Source: Methylorubrum thiocyanatum (lineage in GTDB: Bacteria; Pseudomonadota; Alphaproteobacteria; Rhizobiales; Beijerinckiaceae). Taken from it: a stretch of DNA of 64,000 nucleotides. The translations under genes were made by a program, and so were the position numbers. Positions 1-8,812 of the stretch are shown piece after piece. Location of the stretch: NCBI GenBank assembly GCA_014138645.1, contig JACJIB010000001.1, positions 248,001-312,000 of the forward strand. Direction: 5' to 3'. The notes beneath the pieces are model-generated. The model was not told the origin of the DNA, ran no database searches, and was given only the letters and a program-made list of their open reading frames with translations. Positions within the stretch are counted from its first letter, which is position 1; each line of letters opens with the position of its first letter.

Positions 1-352
1 CGGCCTTCAGGGCGGCCGCCGCCGTCGAGGCCTTGTAGGTGTCGATGGAGATCGGAACCGACAGGCCGGGCGCGATCGCCTCGATGACGGGCAGGACGCG
101 GGCCTGCTCCTCCGCGGCCGGGACGGGCGTGTGGCCGGGCCGGGTCGACTCGCCGCCGATATCGAGGATGTGGGCGCCGTCCTCGGTCAGGGCTGCGGCC
201 TGCGCCCGCGCCGCCTCGACGCCCTCGAACCGGCCGCCATCGGAGAACGAGTCCGGCGTGACGTTGAGGATGCCCATCACCAGCGTCCGCCGCCCGAGTT
301 CGGGCAGCAGTTCGGACAGGCGGGAGGGCGGGGGAGGGGCGTCGGGCGGCAT
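1..352 (-). CDS. folP: Dihydropteroate synthase, N-terminal part (runs off window)
   Basis: This enzyme joins 6-hydroxymethyl-dihydropterin diphosphate to p-aminobenzoate in folate synthesis. The visible 117 residues start with a short Pro-rich tail and then carry the family's first signature, VMGILNVTPDSFSDGG, followed by DIGGESTRPG and PISIDTYK, which form the pterin and pABA site. The gene continues beyond base 1, so only the amino-terminal part is present. The start is the ATG ending at 352. It is transcribed in the same direction as the PQQ genes, 96 bases after the preceding gene, but is probably not functionally tied to them. Confidence 0.9.
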   Translation of the reverse strand, partial: MPPDAPPPPSRLSELLPELGRRTLVMGILNVTPDSFSDGGRFEGVEAARAQAAALTEDGAHILDIGGESTRPGHTPVPAAEEQARVLPVIEAIAPGLSVPISIDTYKASTAAAALKA

Positions 353-448
353 CGCGGATCGAATATGTCTGGCCGGGACTGCCGGCCTAGCCCCTCCGGC
401 GGGGTTTCGCCAGATCGATTCGGTCCCGATACCGCCCGCAGCCGGTTC

Positions 449-817
449 TCAGGAGGCGCCGCGGTAGCAGCGGATCTCCGCCTCGGCCTGGGCGCGGCGA
501 AGGTCGGCCACCTTGTCGTCGAACATCTTGGTCGACTTGAACGCCGTGGTGCGCTGGCCGATGCCCTGGCGCATCGAGAGGATGGTGCTCGCCTGCACGT
601 ACTTGTCGTAGGGCAGGATCGAGGCGAGCGCGTCGAGGGAGCAGGAGCATTTCTCCAGCGCCTCGCGGGTCTGCCCGTTGGCGGCCATGCAGCCGAAGAC
701 GTAATCGGCCCGCGCGTCGGTCGGGTAGTCGTTGTCGTCGGCCCGCGCGGGCGCGGCGAGCAGAGCCGCGGCGAGCAGAGCCGCGGCGCCGAACGCTTCA
801 GGAATCCTTCTGGTCAT
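449..817 (-). CDS. Small exported protein of unknown function, end of PQQ operon
   Basis: This protein of 122 residues has a signal peptide (basic start [10 protein letters not shown], then an Ala/Leu-rich core ending at ARA-D). The mature part is about 95 residues with four cysteines, two of them in a CSC motif (EKCSCSLDAL), suggesting a disulfide-bonded periplasmic protein. The ATG ending at 817 is chosen because GAGAGG lies 8 bases upstream. It overlaps the last 20 bases of the preceding gene, so the two are likely co-translated. I do not recognise a characterised family. Its place at the end of pqqA-E and its periplasmic destination suggest a link with PQQ enzymes, but that is inference. 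Confidence 0.75.
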   Translation of the reverse strand: MTRRIPEAFGAAALLAAALLAAPARADDNDYPTDARADYVFGCMAANGQTREALEKCSCSLDALASILPYDKYVQASTILSMRQGIGQRTTAFKSTKMFDDKVADLRRAQAEAEIRCYRGAS

Positions 818-1514
818 AATCGAGCCTCTCTTCGAGGAGTTCGCCGCCATCCGGCTTCAGGGCCCGGGCCTCGATCGAGACGATCTCGCCCGGCACGTCC
901 GGTGCGACGATGAACGTGTAGGTGGTGGTCTCGAAACCGCGCATCCGCTCGGTCTGGGCATCGCCCGCGAACGGCTTCATCTCGACGCGCCAGCCCTCGA
1001 CGGTCCGTCCCTTGAAGGAGACCTGCGTCGGCGTCACCGTGGCGTTCTCGCGCAGACCCTTGCGGATCGCGTTCTTGATGTAGCGCGGGTTGGCTTCCAG
1101 CAGGCTGGCCAGACCCTTCAGGTGGTTCTCGAGAAACAGAGTCAGCACCGGGTTGCCGGGCATGTCGGTGAAGGGGCCCGCCGGAACGCGGTTGCCACCC
1201 GAGAACATCTGCACGCGGATATCGCGGCTCTCGGCGCTCTTGCCCGGCTCGACCATGAGCTTGATCGCGTCGCTGAGGGGCGGGCCGTAGGGGCCGCGCT
1301 CGATGCCGCTACGGCGCAGGTAGTCGTAGGTGATGGTGCTGCCGGGCGCCGTGTTCTTCATCTGCGGCTGCTCGAAGAGCAGGTCGCTGGCGGCCGGCAC
1401 GGCTCCGTCCTTGGCTGCTGCGGTTGCCGTCGCGGCGGTGTCGGAGGCCGCCCAGGCCGAGGGCGTCGTCACGAGGGCGGCCGAGAGGGCGACCGCCAGA
1501 ATGGATCGTCTCAA
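798..1514 (-). CDS. Exported protein of unknown function coupled to pqqE (TTG start)
   Basis: This is an exported protein of 238 residues with no function I recognise. It starts with a signal peptide (basic MRRS, hydrophobic [13 protein letters not shown], cleavage near AWA-A). The remainder has a mixed alpha/beta composition, including [16 protein letters not shown] and a C-terminal half resembling a beta-rich domain. It has no membrane segment after the signal. No ATG or GTG lies at the right place. The TTG ending at 1514 shares bases with the pqqE stop (TTGA) and has AAAAGG about 8 bases upstream, which indicates translational coupling. The following exported gene overlaps its 3' end. A role in delivery or use of PQQ, or in a PQQ enzyme, is possible but unproven. 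Confidence 0.8.
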   Translation of the reverse strand: MRRSILAVALSAALVTTPSAWAASDTAATATAAAKDGAVPAASDLLFEQPQMKNTAPGSTITYDYLRRSGIERGPYGPPLSDAIKLMVEPGKSAESRDIRVQMFSGGNRVPAGPFTDMPGNPVLTLFLENHLKGLASLLEANPRYIKNAIRKGLRENATVTPTQVSFKGRTVEGWRVEMKPFAGDAQTERMRGFETTTYTFIVAPDVPGEIVSIEARALKPDGGELLEERLDYDQKDS

Positions 1515-2665
1515 AGGGGTGCCTTTTCGCTCAACGGGTTTTGCACATTCGTCCCGATGCTGCGGTATATATAGTCCGGCGGATTCTCGGCAGCCTCTTC
1601 CTTGGCAAGATCCCGCATTTTCGCGTGAAGCGGCGAAAGGGAGCAGGCCGGATCGGTGTTGGCGGCGTCCCCGGTGAGCGCCAGCGCCTGACAGCGGCAG
1701 CCGCCCCAATCCTTCTCCCGCCGGTCGCAGGAGCGGCAGGGCTCCTTCATCCAGCCTGTGCCGCGATAGGCGGCAAAAGCCGGGGATTTCGTCCAGATGT
1801 CGCCGAGCGCGTGATCGGTGACGTACCAGAATTCGAGGCCGGGGATGGTCTCGGCGGCGTGACAGGGCAGCACCTTGCCCTGAGGCGTCACGTTCATCAG
1901 CTTGCGGCCCCAGCCGCCGGCGCAGGCCTTGGGGTACTTGGCGTAGTAGTCCGGCACCACGAGGTCGATGACGAGCTGGCCCTTGAGCCGCTCGCGCGCC
2001 GCCTCGACGATGCGGATCGACTCGTCGACCTGGGCCTTGTCCGGCATCAGCGCGGCGCGGTTGACGTAGGCCCAACCGTAATACTGGGTGTGGGCCACCT
2101 CCAGCCGCTTCGCGCCGAGCTTGACCGCGAGGTCGATGAAGCCCGGCACCTCGTGGATGTTACCGCGGTGGATCACCGAGTTCAGCGTCAGCGGCAGGCC
2201 GAGTTCGGTCACCCGGGCGGCGAACTGCATCTTCTGCGGCTGCGCGTTCTTCAGGCCGCCGATCTTTTCGGCATTGGCCGCATCGACCCCCTGCACCGAG
2301 AGCTGCACGTGATCGAGCCCGGCGTCGTAAAGCGCGTCGAGCTTGGCCAGCGCGCCGCCGACGCCGGAGGTGATCAGGTTCGAGTAGAGGCCGAGTTCGG
2401 CGCATTTGGCCGTGATCTCGACGATGTCGGGGCGCGCCGTCGGCTCGCCGCCGGAGAGGTGGACGTGCAGCACGCCGAGCCCCGCCGCCTCCGTCAGCAC
2501 CCGCAGCCACGCCTGCGTATCCAGCTCGGCCGAGCGTCGGTCGAGCTCCAGCGGGTTCGAGCAGTAGGGGCAGCGCAGCGGGCAGCGATGGGTCAGCTCG
2601 GCGAGCAGACCCACCGGCGCCGGAATCACATCCGCGGGGGAGGGGGCGGGGGTCGGTGCATTCAT
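1511..2665 (-). CDS. pqqE: PqqE, PqqA peptide cyclase (radical SAM/SPASM)
   Basis: PqqE makes the first carbon-carbon bond of PQQ, linking the Glu and Tyr side chains of PqqA, with PqqD as peptide chaperone. The 384-residue protein has the radical SAM cluster motif CPLRCPYC with Cys28, Cys32 and Cys35, then the SAM-binding GGEPTARPD. It ends in a Cys-rich SPASM region ([29 protein letters not shown]) that holds the auxiliary clusters. Its ATG overlaps the pqqCD stop by four bases (ATGA). It acts in the cytoplasm. Confidence 0.97.
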   Translation of the reverse strand: MNAPTPAPSPADVIPAPVGLLAELTHRCPLRCPYCSNPLELDRRSAELDTQAWLRVLTEAAGLGVLHVHLSGGEPTARPDIVEITAKCAELGLYSNLITSGVGGALAKLDALYDAGLDHVQLSVQGVDAANAEKIGGLKNAQPQKMQFAARVTELGLPLTLNSVIHRGNIHEVPGFIDLAVKLGAKRLEVAHTQYYGWAYVNRAALMPDKAQVDESIRIVEAARERLKGQLVIDLVVPDYYAKYPKACAGGWGRKLMNVTPQGKVLPCHAAETIPGLEFWYVTDHALGDIWTKSPAFAAYRGTGWMKEPCRSCDRREKDWGGCRCQALALTGDAANTDPACSLSPLHAKMRDLAKEEAAENPPDYIYRSIGTNVQNPLSEKAPL

Positions 2666-3750
2666 CGCTCCAAGACCCTTTTCTGTGCGAGACCGGCCAG
2701 CATCGGCAGGATGTCGGCTTCGATGACGGCCGGATCGGCGTCGTAGGTCTGGCCCAGGGTCCGGGCGATCTGCGAGACCGAGTTCTGGCCGTCGACGAGC
2801 TTGAGGACCGCGACGGCGTTGTCGTCGAGGTCGAAGGTCCGCTCGGGGGCGAGCAACACGTGCTTGACCCGCACCTCATCGTAGCGCAGGCGCACGCCGC
2901 GGGGCAGACGCGGCACGTCGCTGCCGCTGAAGGCAGCGGGCGCGCCCGCCGTCGCCGCGGCCGGAGCGCCCTCGGCGACGAGGCCCTCGCCCGGCTGCCA
3001 CGCATCCGGCGGGATCATGCCGGGGGCGACGTAGGCGAAGTAGAGCGCATCGAGCTGGGTCCAGAGCACGTTGCACTTGAAGGTCAGCGCATCCATCGCC
3101 GCCCGCTGCATCTCGGGCGTGGTGGCGTGCCGCTTCACGTAGTCGAGGGCGAAATCGGCGTCGCGCGGGGCCTGGGTGAGGCGCTTGTCGAAATAGGCCA
3201 GCGTCTCCTTGGTGATGAAGTCGTAGTTCTTCAGCATCCCGGCGACGCGCTCGGAGATGATCGTCGGCGAGAACATCTCGGTGAGCGAGGAGGCGATGGC
3301 CTCCAGCAGCGTACGCTCCGACACGAAATGCACGTAGGCATCGACCGAGAAGCGGGTCGCCGAGAGGATGCCCTTGGTGGAGAGCACGTAGTCGCGGGCA
3401 AAGCCCACGCCCTCGGCGAGCTTGAGCCAGCGCTCGATGCCGCCGTCGCCCTCGTGGTCGCCGTCGTGGTCGACGATGCGCTGGCGCCAGATCCGGCGGA
3501 GCTGTGCATCCGGCAGGCGGGCCAGCAGGGCCGCGTCCTTCACCGGGATCATCGCCTGATAATAGTAGCGGTTGAGCGCCCAGGCCCGCACCTGATCCTT
3601 GCTGAGCTTGCCGTCGTGCAGCAGGCGGTGGAACGGGTGGAGGTTGTGGTAGCGCCGCGCACCGATGTCGCGGAGCGCCGCCTCAAGCTCCTCGTGGCTC
3701 AGCAGGCGTTGCTCGGCTTCCGGGACGGGCGGCGGGAATTGGGCAGTCAT
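2662..3750 (-). CDS. pqqCD: PqqC-PqqD fusion: PQQ synthase plus peptide chaperone
   Basis: This is a natural fusion of two PQQ biosynthesis proteins. Residues about 15-250 are the all-helical, cofactor-free oxidase PqqC, which closes the ring and oxidises the precursor to PQQ; they include [10 protein letters not shown] and the His-rich [12 protein letters not shown] linker rich in Ala and Pro (about 250-275) leads to PqqD (about 275-362), which carries the PqqA peptide to Pqq[14 protein letters not shown] and [10 protein letters not shown] are typical. Fused pqqCD is known for Methylobacterium. The gene follows pqqB after a 180-base gap and overlaps pqqE by four bases. Confidence 0.96.
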   Translation of the reverse strand: MTAQFPPPVPEAEQRLLSHEELEAALRDIGARRYHNLHPFHRLLHDGKLSKDQVRAWALNRYYYQAMIPVKDAALLARLPDAQLRRIWRQRIVDHDGDHEGDGGIERWLKLAEGVGFARDYVLSTKGILSATRFSVDAYVHFVSERTLLEAIASSLTEMFSPTIISERVAGMLKNYDFITKETLAYFDKRLTQAPRDADFALDYVKRHATTPEMQRAAMDALTFKCNVLWTQLDALYFAYVAPGMIPPDAWQPGEGLVAEGAPAAATAGAPAAFSGSDVPRLPRGVRLRYDEVRVKHVLLAPERTFDLDDNAVAVLKLVDGQNSVSQIARTLGQTYDADPAVIEADILPMLAGLAQKRVLER

Positions 3751-3930
3751 GGCGTTCGGTTTCCCCGGCTTGAGGCGCGTTTCCGTTCGTTCTTGGGCTC
3801 TGAGCTCTTCTCAGATGGGGCCCGAACCCCCGGAAGGGCAGGGCAGCCGCCACGCAATTGGATCGCGCAAAACATAACCGGTTCGGCACTAAATTTCCAG
3901 GCCGGCCCGGTGATGCGACGTCCCATCCGC

Positions 3931-4830
3931 TCAGAGGTCGAGGGTCAGCCCGTCATGGGCGACCGTCCAGCCGCGCGCCTCGACACCGGCGCGCTCCGGC
4001 GAGTCCTCGATCAGGATCGGATTGGTGTTGTTGATATGAATCAAAACCCGTCGGCCGAGCGCGACGTCGGCGAAGGAGGCGATGGAGCCGGTCTCGCCGT
4101 TGATCTGGATATGGCCCATGCGCCAGCCGGTCTTGGTGCCGACGCCGGCGCGGATCATGTCGTCGTCCTCCAGCACGGTGCCGTCGAACAGGAGCGCATC
4201 GACGCCCGCGACGCGGGCCTTCAGATCCTCCGTCACCCGGGCGCAGCCGGGAATGTAGGCGAGGCGCTTGCCGCCCGCCTCGATCATCGTGCCGACGGTC
4301 GTCTCGGTCTCGGCACCGATCTCCATCGAGGCGTCTTCCAGCCAGAGCGGCACCTTGCCGGGCACGGAGAAGAGCGTCACCGACAAACCCGGTACCGGCT
4401 CGAAGGTCTCGTCGAGGGCGATCGTCTGCCGCTTGACGACATCGGCGGCCATCACGTCGAAGACGCGGTTGTCGGAGACGGAGGCGAGGATGCCGGGGGT
4501 GGCGTAGAGGGTGAAGGGCTGACCCTCGCGCAGGGTGAGCAGGCCCGCGACGTGATCGACGTCGCCATTCGTCAGCAGCACCGCGTGGATCGGCGAGTGG
4601 CGCAGGCCCTCGCGCGGATGCATCTGCGGGTTCGCCTGGATCTGCTGGCGGATGTCGGGCGAGGCGTTCAGCAGGAGCCAACGTTCCCCGTCCGGAGAGA
4701 CCGCGATGCTCGACTGCGTCCGTGGTTTGACCCGGGGATCACCTGCCCAGGCCAGGGAACAAATGGAACAGCGGCAGTTCCATTGAGGAACGCCGCCGCC
4801 CGCGGCCGAGCCCAGGATCACGACATGCAT
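3931..4830 (-). CDS. pqqB: PqqB, metallo-beta-lactamase-fold PQQ biosynthesis enzyme
   Basis: PqqB is an iron-dependent member of the metallo-beta-lactamase fold family that hydroxylates the tyrosine-derived part of the cross-linked Glu-Tyr intermediate. The 299-residue protein starts MHVVILGSAAGGGVPQWNC, a signature of the family. It has the cysteine pair NCRCSIC expected for a structural zinc, LTNGDVDHVAGL as the metal-ligand region, and a late HINNTNP motif. Length and ends match the usual PqqB. It lies 48 bases after pqqA. The 180 bases between it and pqqCD are lower in GC than the genes and could hold a secondary promoter. Confidence 0.95.
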   Translation of the reverse strand: MHVVILGSAAGGGVPQWNCRCSICSLAWAGDPRVKPRTQSSIAVSPDGERWLLLNASPDIRQQIQANPQMHPREGLRHSPIHAVLLTNGDVDHVAGLLTLREGQPFTLYATPGILASVSDNRVFDVMAADVVKRQTIALDETFEPVPGLSVTLFSVPGKVPLWLEDASMEIGAETETTVGTMIEAGGKRLAYIPGCARVTEDLKARVAGVDALLFDGTVLEDDDMIRAGVGTKTGWRMGHIQINGETGSIASFADVALGRRVLIHINNTNPILIEDSPERAGVEARGWTVAHDGLTLDL

Positions 4831-4878
4831 GGTGAGAACCCGCTGATGTCTGCGCCCTGCGGCCCGGCTCGAAATACC

Positions 4879-4968
4879 TTAGTTGAAGGTGTCGATCTCG
4901 GCCGACTCGTAGCTCGTGACTTCCATGCCGACGCAGATCTCGGAAACGATGGGGGCAGCCCACTTCAT
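4879..4968 (-). CDS. pqqA: PqqA, PQQ precursor peptide (29 residues)
   Basis: This ribosomally made peptide is the raw material of PQQ. It is 29 residues, starts MKWAAPIV, and contains the conserved EVTSY with Glu16 and Tyr20, the two residues PqqE links and later enzymes cut out. It begins at the ATG ending at 4968, with a strong GAGGAGAG ribosome site about 5 bases upstream, as expected for a highly expressed peptide gene. It is the first gene of the pqqA-B-CD-E order, so a promoter should lie within about 5000-5100, an AT-richer stretch. Confidence 0.96.
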   Translation of the reverse strand: MKWAAPIVSEICVGMEVTSYESAEIDTFN

Positions 4969-4985
4969 GGTGTCTCTCCTCGACT

Positions 4986-5204
4986 TTATGGAACGCCGGA
5001 ACCCTTCGATCCCACTTGTTTAAGAGGATCGTAAGATACTGGCGGCGCATTCGTTTTCGCGCGCCGGAGGTATATCGCCAATTCCGGCCCCGCCTGCAAG
5101 AGCCAGCTTGCCGTTTCTTCCCAAAGTTCGCGTGAGGGGCGGTGATAGACTTTCGTCGGGAAGCGCGTTGCCGGAACGAAATGCCGCGGGGTGTCTTCCG
5201 CCAT
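4986..5204 (-). CDS. Doubtful short ORF across the pqqA promoter region
   Basis: A frame starting at the ATG ending at 5204 gives 72 residues (MAEDTPRHFV...), with an amphipathic-looking stretch SRELWEETASWLLQAG and no signal peptide. It stops 17 bases before pqqA. A TTG start at 5246 would make it 86 residues. No ribosome site is visible before either start, and its third codon positions are richer in A/T than neighbouring genes. It also covers the stretch where the pqqA promoter must be. It may be a small gene or chance. Confidence 0.3.
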   Translation of the reverse strand: MAEDTPRHFVPATRFPTKVYHRPSRELWEETASWLLQAGPELAIYLRRAKTNAPPVSYDPLKQVGSKGSGVP

Positions 5205-5259
5205 CCGTTGGAGCCCGTCGGACGGGCGGATGTCGGCCTCGCTCAAACGCCGCGCGGTC

Positions 5260-5967
5260 TCAGTGCCGGAAGTCCTGGCCGCGCAGGTCGAGCATGAAGC
5301 CCTTGCCGCGCACCGTGACGATCACGGGCCCGCCCAGCCGCACGAAGTCGGAGAGCTTGGAGCGCAGGTAGCCGACATAGACATCGACCACGTTGAGCGA
5401 GAGGCCGCCCTGGCTCGCCCAGAGCCGGTCGAAGATCTCGCCCCGCGAGATCGGCCGGTTCACCTCCTGCATCAGCAGGGCGAGCAGTTCGGCCTCCCGC
5501 GGGGTCAGGCGGGCCGAGGCTTCGCCGAAGCTGACTTGGCGGATGTTGACGTCGAGGGTCAGGCGGCCGGCGGTGAAGACGGTGCGCGGCGTGTCCGCCT
5601 CGCGGCGGCGCAGCAGATGGACCTGGAGCCGGGCGAGCAGTTCGTCGAACACGAACGGCTTGACGATGTAGTCGTCGGCGCCGAGCGCCAGCCCCTCGGC
5701 CCGGTCGCGGACCTCGTCGCGGGCGCTCAAGAAGAGGATCGCGCCGGGATAGCCGCCTTCCCGCAGGCTGCGGCAGACGTCGTGGCCCGAGCCGTCCGGC
5801 AGGGTGATGTCGAGCACCACCGCCTCCGGCGCGTCGTCGCGGGCGGCGCTGAGCGCATCCTCGACCCGGCCGGCCACGCCGACGGAGAAGCCTTCCGCCT
5901 CCAGGCCGCGGGCCAGGATGCCGCGGATGTCGATGTCATCCTCAACGATCAATACGCGCGTCGTCAT
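5260..5967 (-). CDS. OmpR-family response regulator
   Basis: This is a DNA-binding response regulator of 235 residues. The receiver domain (1-120) has the acidic pair EDD at 9-11, the phosphorylation site Asp53 in VVLDITLPDG, and the conserved Lys in DDYIVKPF. The winged-helix effector domain (about 135-232) contains LTPREAELLALLMQ and VVDVYVGYLRSKL, typical of OmpR/PhoB. Its ATG overlaps the stop of the upstream kinase gene (ATGA), so they are a matched pair. It lies next to pqqA in the same direction. Its targets are unknown. Confidence 0.92.
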   Translation of the reverse strand: MTTRVLIVEDDIDIRGILARGLEAEGFSVGVAGRVEDALSAARDDAPEAVVLDITLPDGSGHDVCRSLREGGYPGAILFLSARDEVRDRAEGLALGADDYIVKPFVFDELLARLQVHLLRRREADTPRTVFTAGRLTLDVNIRQVSFGEASARLTPREAELLALLMQEVNRPISRGEIFDRLWASQGGLSLNVVDVYVGYLRSKLSDFVRLGGPVIVTVRGKGFMLDLRGQDFRH

Positions 5968-7598
5968 GCGGCGCCGAGCCTCTCGTGTCCTGCCCCATCC
6001 TGTTCCGGCACGACGCCGTCATCGAGCGCGGGCAGATCGAGGATCACCCGCGCGCCGCCGTGTTCGGCCCTGCCGAGGCTGATCCGTCCATCATGGCGCT
6101 CAACGACCCATCGCGCCAGGGCTAAACCTATGCCGAATCCGGCTTCTCCCGAACGGGCCTCGCGGCGGAAGCGCTCGAACAGCCCGTCCCCCTCCTCGGG
6201 AAAGCCGGGGCCGTCGTCGTCGATGGTGACCAGAGCCCGATGGCCCTGCGGCGTGTCGCGCCCGTTCAGCGAGACGACGATGCGGGTCAGGCCGGTGGCG
6301 TGGCGCAGGGCGTTGTCGATCAGGCTCTCGACAACCTGACGGAGCCATTCCGGATCGGCGCTGATCTCGATGTCGTGGTCGCCCGGCTCCAGCACCAGCT
6401 CGACCCGGCGGCGGGCGGCCTCGGAGCCGGCCCCGTCCACCGCGTCGCCGAGCACCGCCACCGCGCTGACGGCGCGCCGGTCGAGTTCGATCTGGCCAGA
6501 TTCCGAGCGGGCCACGCGCAGGAGATCCTCGACGCGGCGCTTGAGGCGCTGAGCCCGCTTGCGGATGGTGACGAAGACGGGGCCGTAATCGACCGGCCGG
6601 CCGCCGGCCCGCTCCGCCGACCTTTGGGCGAGGTCGCACTCGCCGAGGATGACGGTGAGCGGCGTGCGCAACTCGTGGCTGACATCGGCGAAGAAGCGGC
6701 GGCGGGAGCGGTCCACCATCTCCAGCCGCTCGTTGGCCGCGCGCAGGTCGGCGGTGCGGGCCTGCACCGTATCCTCCAGGGCGGCCCGGTCGGCGGCGAG
6801 CCGCCCCTCGCGGCGGGCGAGGCGGGCGGCCATGCGGTTGAAGTTCGCGACCAGAAGCCCGAGTTCGTCGCGGGTTTCGACCGAGAGCCGCGTGCCGAGG
6901 GCGCCGCTGCCGACGGCGCCGGCCGCCCGGCGGATCTCCTCGATCCGCGCGAGCGTCGGCCGGGTGACCGAGCGGTAGAGCACCGCGACGAAGGCGAGCG
7001 CCAGCCCCACCACCGCGAGCGCCACCGCGGTCAGGCGGTGCGTCAGGGTCCGGGCGGCCTCGGAGCCCGCGATCATGCTGCGCCGCTCGGCCTCGACCAG
7101 GAGCGAGAGCGGCGGCCCGGTCATGGCGCCGAAGGCGTTGAGCGCCCCCTGCATCGCGGTCTTGCGACGGTCGGGATCGGTCTCCCGCCGCACCAGGGTG
7201 ACCTGCCGGTCGAGCATCGCCCGGGCCGCGCGCACGTTGGCGAGCGGACGGGTGCGGGCGATGTACTGGATCCGGTCCTCCGGGTTGGTGCTCGTCGCCA
7301 TGCCGTTGCTCAGCGCGTCGTCGACATGGTTGAGCGCCTGATCGACCCGGTCGCGGGTCACCGACAGGGCCTCGGGTGGCGCGTCCGGATTGCCGACGCT
7401 CTCGATGGCGGCGAAGCCGTACTGCGCCAGCCGCCCGGAGAGTTCGGAGAGAAGCTCGAGCCGATGCTGGGCGGCCAGCGTCCGGTCGATGACGTTCTCG
7501 GTCAGGCGGATCGACCACAGCACGCCGGCCGCCGCCAGCAGGGCGAGCAGCGCTGTGCCGCCGAGCAGAAGGGCGAACCGGACTCTGAGCGAACGCAT
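5964..7598 (-). CDS. Membrane sensor histidine kinase
   Basis: This 544-residue kinase partners the adjacent response regulator. It has a transmembrane segment at about 8-30, a helical periplasmic sensor of about 155 residues, a second transmembrane segment at about 189-208, a HAMP linker to about 262 and a coiled linker. The HisKA motif DVSHELRTPLTV has His308 as phosphorylation site. The ATP-binding domain has ESLIDNALRHA (N box), DDDGPGFPEEG (G1) and FGIGLALA (G2). The signal is not evident. The start is the ATG ending at 7598. Confidence 0.92.
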   Translation of the reverse strand: MRSLRVRFALLLGGTALLALLAAAGVLWSIRLTENVIDRTLAAQHRLELLSELSGRLAQYGFAAIESVGNPDAPPEALSVTRDRVDQALNHVDDALSNGMATSTNPEDRIQYIARTRPLANVRAARAMLDRQVTLVRRETDPDRRKTAMQGALNAFGAMTGPPLSLLVEAERRSMIAGSEAARTLTHRLTAVALAVVGLALAFVAVLYRSVTRPTLARIEEIRRAAGAVGSGALGTRLSVETRDELGLLVANFNRMAARLARREGRLAADRAALEDTVQARTADLRAANERLEMVDRSRRRFFADVSHELRTPLTVILGECDLAQRSAERAGGRPVDYGPVFVTIRKRAQRLKRRVEDLLRVARSESGQIELDRRAVSAVAVLGDAVDGAGSEAARRRVELVLEPGDHDIEISADPEWLRQVVESLIDNALRHATGLTRIVVSLNGRDTPQGHRALVTIDDDGPGFPEEGDGLFERFRREARSGEAGFGIGLALARWVVERHDGRISLGRAEHGGARVILDLPALDDGVVPEQDGAGHERLGAA

Positions 7599-7695
7599 GG
7601 TCTCCCTCTCCGCCGCTGCGGCGGCGGGCGGACCATGTCACCGCCGGAGCGGCGCCTCAAGCCGGCGCGCGTTGCCGGCTTATCCCGATGCTTCC

Positions 7696-7902
7696 CTACA
7701 GATCGTTCGGCAGGCTTCCCTTGGGGGCGCAGCGCCAGCTCTTCACGTGATAATCCGGATGCTCTTCCTGCCACGCCGCGAGCGTGCTCTGCGAGTTGCG
7801 CAGGCACAGGAACGGGTTCGGGTTGTCGTAGGAGAGGTTGATCCGCTCCTCGTGGCATTTCGCCGGCTGGGCGATCAGGCAGACGGACAGGAGCAGGAAC
7901 AT
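7696..7902 (-). CDS. Small exported Cys-containing protein
   Basis: This is a protein of 68 residues starting MFLLLSVCLIAQ, a short signal peptide. The mature part of about 50 residues contains NLSYDNPNPFLCLRNSQ and ends near KSWRCAPKGS. It has four cysteines in all, and the last two could form a disulfide. Small exported proteins with this NPNPFLC...WRC layout occur in alphaproteobacteria without a known function. It is in the same direction as the two-component genes, about 100 bases ahead of them. The start at 7902 is preferred because a longer reading would place 23 charged residues before the signal sequence. Confidence 0.65.
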   Translation of the reverse strand: MFLLLSVCLIAQPAKCHEERINLSYDNPNPFLCLRNSQSTLAAWQEEHPDYHVKSWRCAPKGSLPNDL

Positions 7903-8059
7903 GCGCGGCCTCGATGCGGAGGGGCGCCGTGCTTCGAAGGAGTCGATCCCGTGCGCCTCGGTTCGAGGCAAGGTGGGATGATCCGGCAGGCCGGCAAGTC
8001 ATTTTCCTGCGACTTGCCGGCGGCTTTTGGGAAAAATCGTGCCGGCCAGCACGACCATT

Positions 8060-8509
8060 TCAGCGTTTGATGATGCCGGCCGCACCCAGACCGCGATTGT
8101 AGGCGATCGCGCGCTTCAAGGACCGGAACAGCCCCGTTGGCAGGTATCCCCAGTGGCAAGCGGCCGTGTCGCCTGAGCCAGATGACAAGCGCCGAATCGG
8201 GCGAAGATCGGGGCCTGGCCAGACGAAGACGTTCATCTCGGTTGCCGAAATGAAGGAAGGCAGATCATCAAGCCCGAGATGGCGTTTGACGGCTATCGGA
8301 ATTTCGACGGCTTCATGCGTTGCCGCCGGCGGAGAATGACTCACCGGTGCAACGTACAGCACCTGTGACGGTCCGAGATCACGGCGCGCCAGCACCACGA
8401 CGGCGGGGCGGTCCTTCCGCCCCTCGCGTGAACCGGCATCGAACTCGTGCTTCCAGAGATACGCATAGCAGAGAACGAGGCCGGGACCCGGATTCTCCGG
8501 TAGTTTCAC
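8060..8509 (-). CDS. PemK/MazF-like toxin
   Basis: This is a probable toxin of a type II toxin-antitoxin system; the family are mRNA endonucleases. The 149-residue protein carries the family pattern GRKDRPAVVVL early, then the strand and loop VLYVAPVSHSP, and SFISATEMNVFVWPGPDL further on. It is somewhat longer than a standard MazF because of its C-terminal tail. It starts four bases inside the antitoxin gene (ATGA), which gives coupled translation with the antitoxin made first. The RNA target cannot be read from sequence. Confidence 0.8.
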   Translation of the reverse strand: MKLPENPGPGLVLCYAYLWKHEFDAGSREGRKDRPAVVVLARRDLGPSQVLYVAPVSHSPPAATHEAVEIPIAVKRHLGLDDLPSFISATEMNVFVWPGPDLRPIRRLSSGSGDTAACHWGYLPTGLFRSLKRAIAYNRGLGAAGIIKR

Positions 8510-8799
8510 GTCCCGTGCTTTGGCGTCGATGCGTCGCTCGTCTCGTCGAGATCCGGCATTTCATAGGCGTGCTCGTTGGAAACCTCGGCTTCCATGATGA
8601 GCGCCATCTCGGCATCGGACAAAGCGCCGACGCCGATCGCCTTACGGTAGCAGGACCACAACGCGTGAAACGTTTCGGCCGAGACGAGATAGGCGGATTC
8701 CCGCCCATGCTCGGTGATCCGCACCGGCTCCGTCCGGGATCGGTCGTGCCAATGGTCGAAATTCTTCCGCGCGTCGGACGCCGTCACCGTCGCCGTCAT
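8506..8799 (-). CDS. Phd/YefM-type antitoxin
   Basis: This is the antitoxin of the pair, expected to neutralise the downstream toxin and to repress its own promoter. Residues 1-50 (ATVTASDARKNFDHW, then PVRITEHGRESAYLVS) are the typical Phd/YefM DNA-binding domain. The acidic C-terminal tail (EMPDLDETSD) is the likely toxin-binding, proteolysis-sensitive part. The ATG ending at 8799 has CGGAGG 5 bases upstream. An almost perfect palindrome lies just before it. The module is foreign to the C1 functions on either side and may have been acquired. Confidence 0.85.
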   Translation of the reverse strand: MTATVTASDARKNFDHWHDRSRTEPVRITEHGRESAYLVSAETFHALWSCYRKAIGVGALSDAEMALIMEAEVSNEHAYEMPDLDETSDASTPKHGT

Positions 8800-8812
8800 G
8801 AACGCCTCCGTT

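Noticed and set aside
2656..5034. A plus-strand frame of about 790 residues across pqqCD, pqqB and pqqA
   Set aside because: It is antisense to well-recognised PQQ genes and made of low-complexity residues typical of GC-rich shadows.
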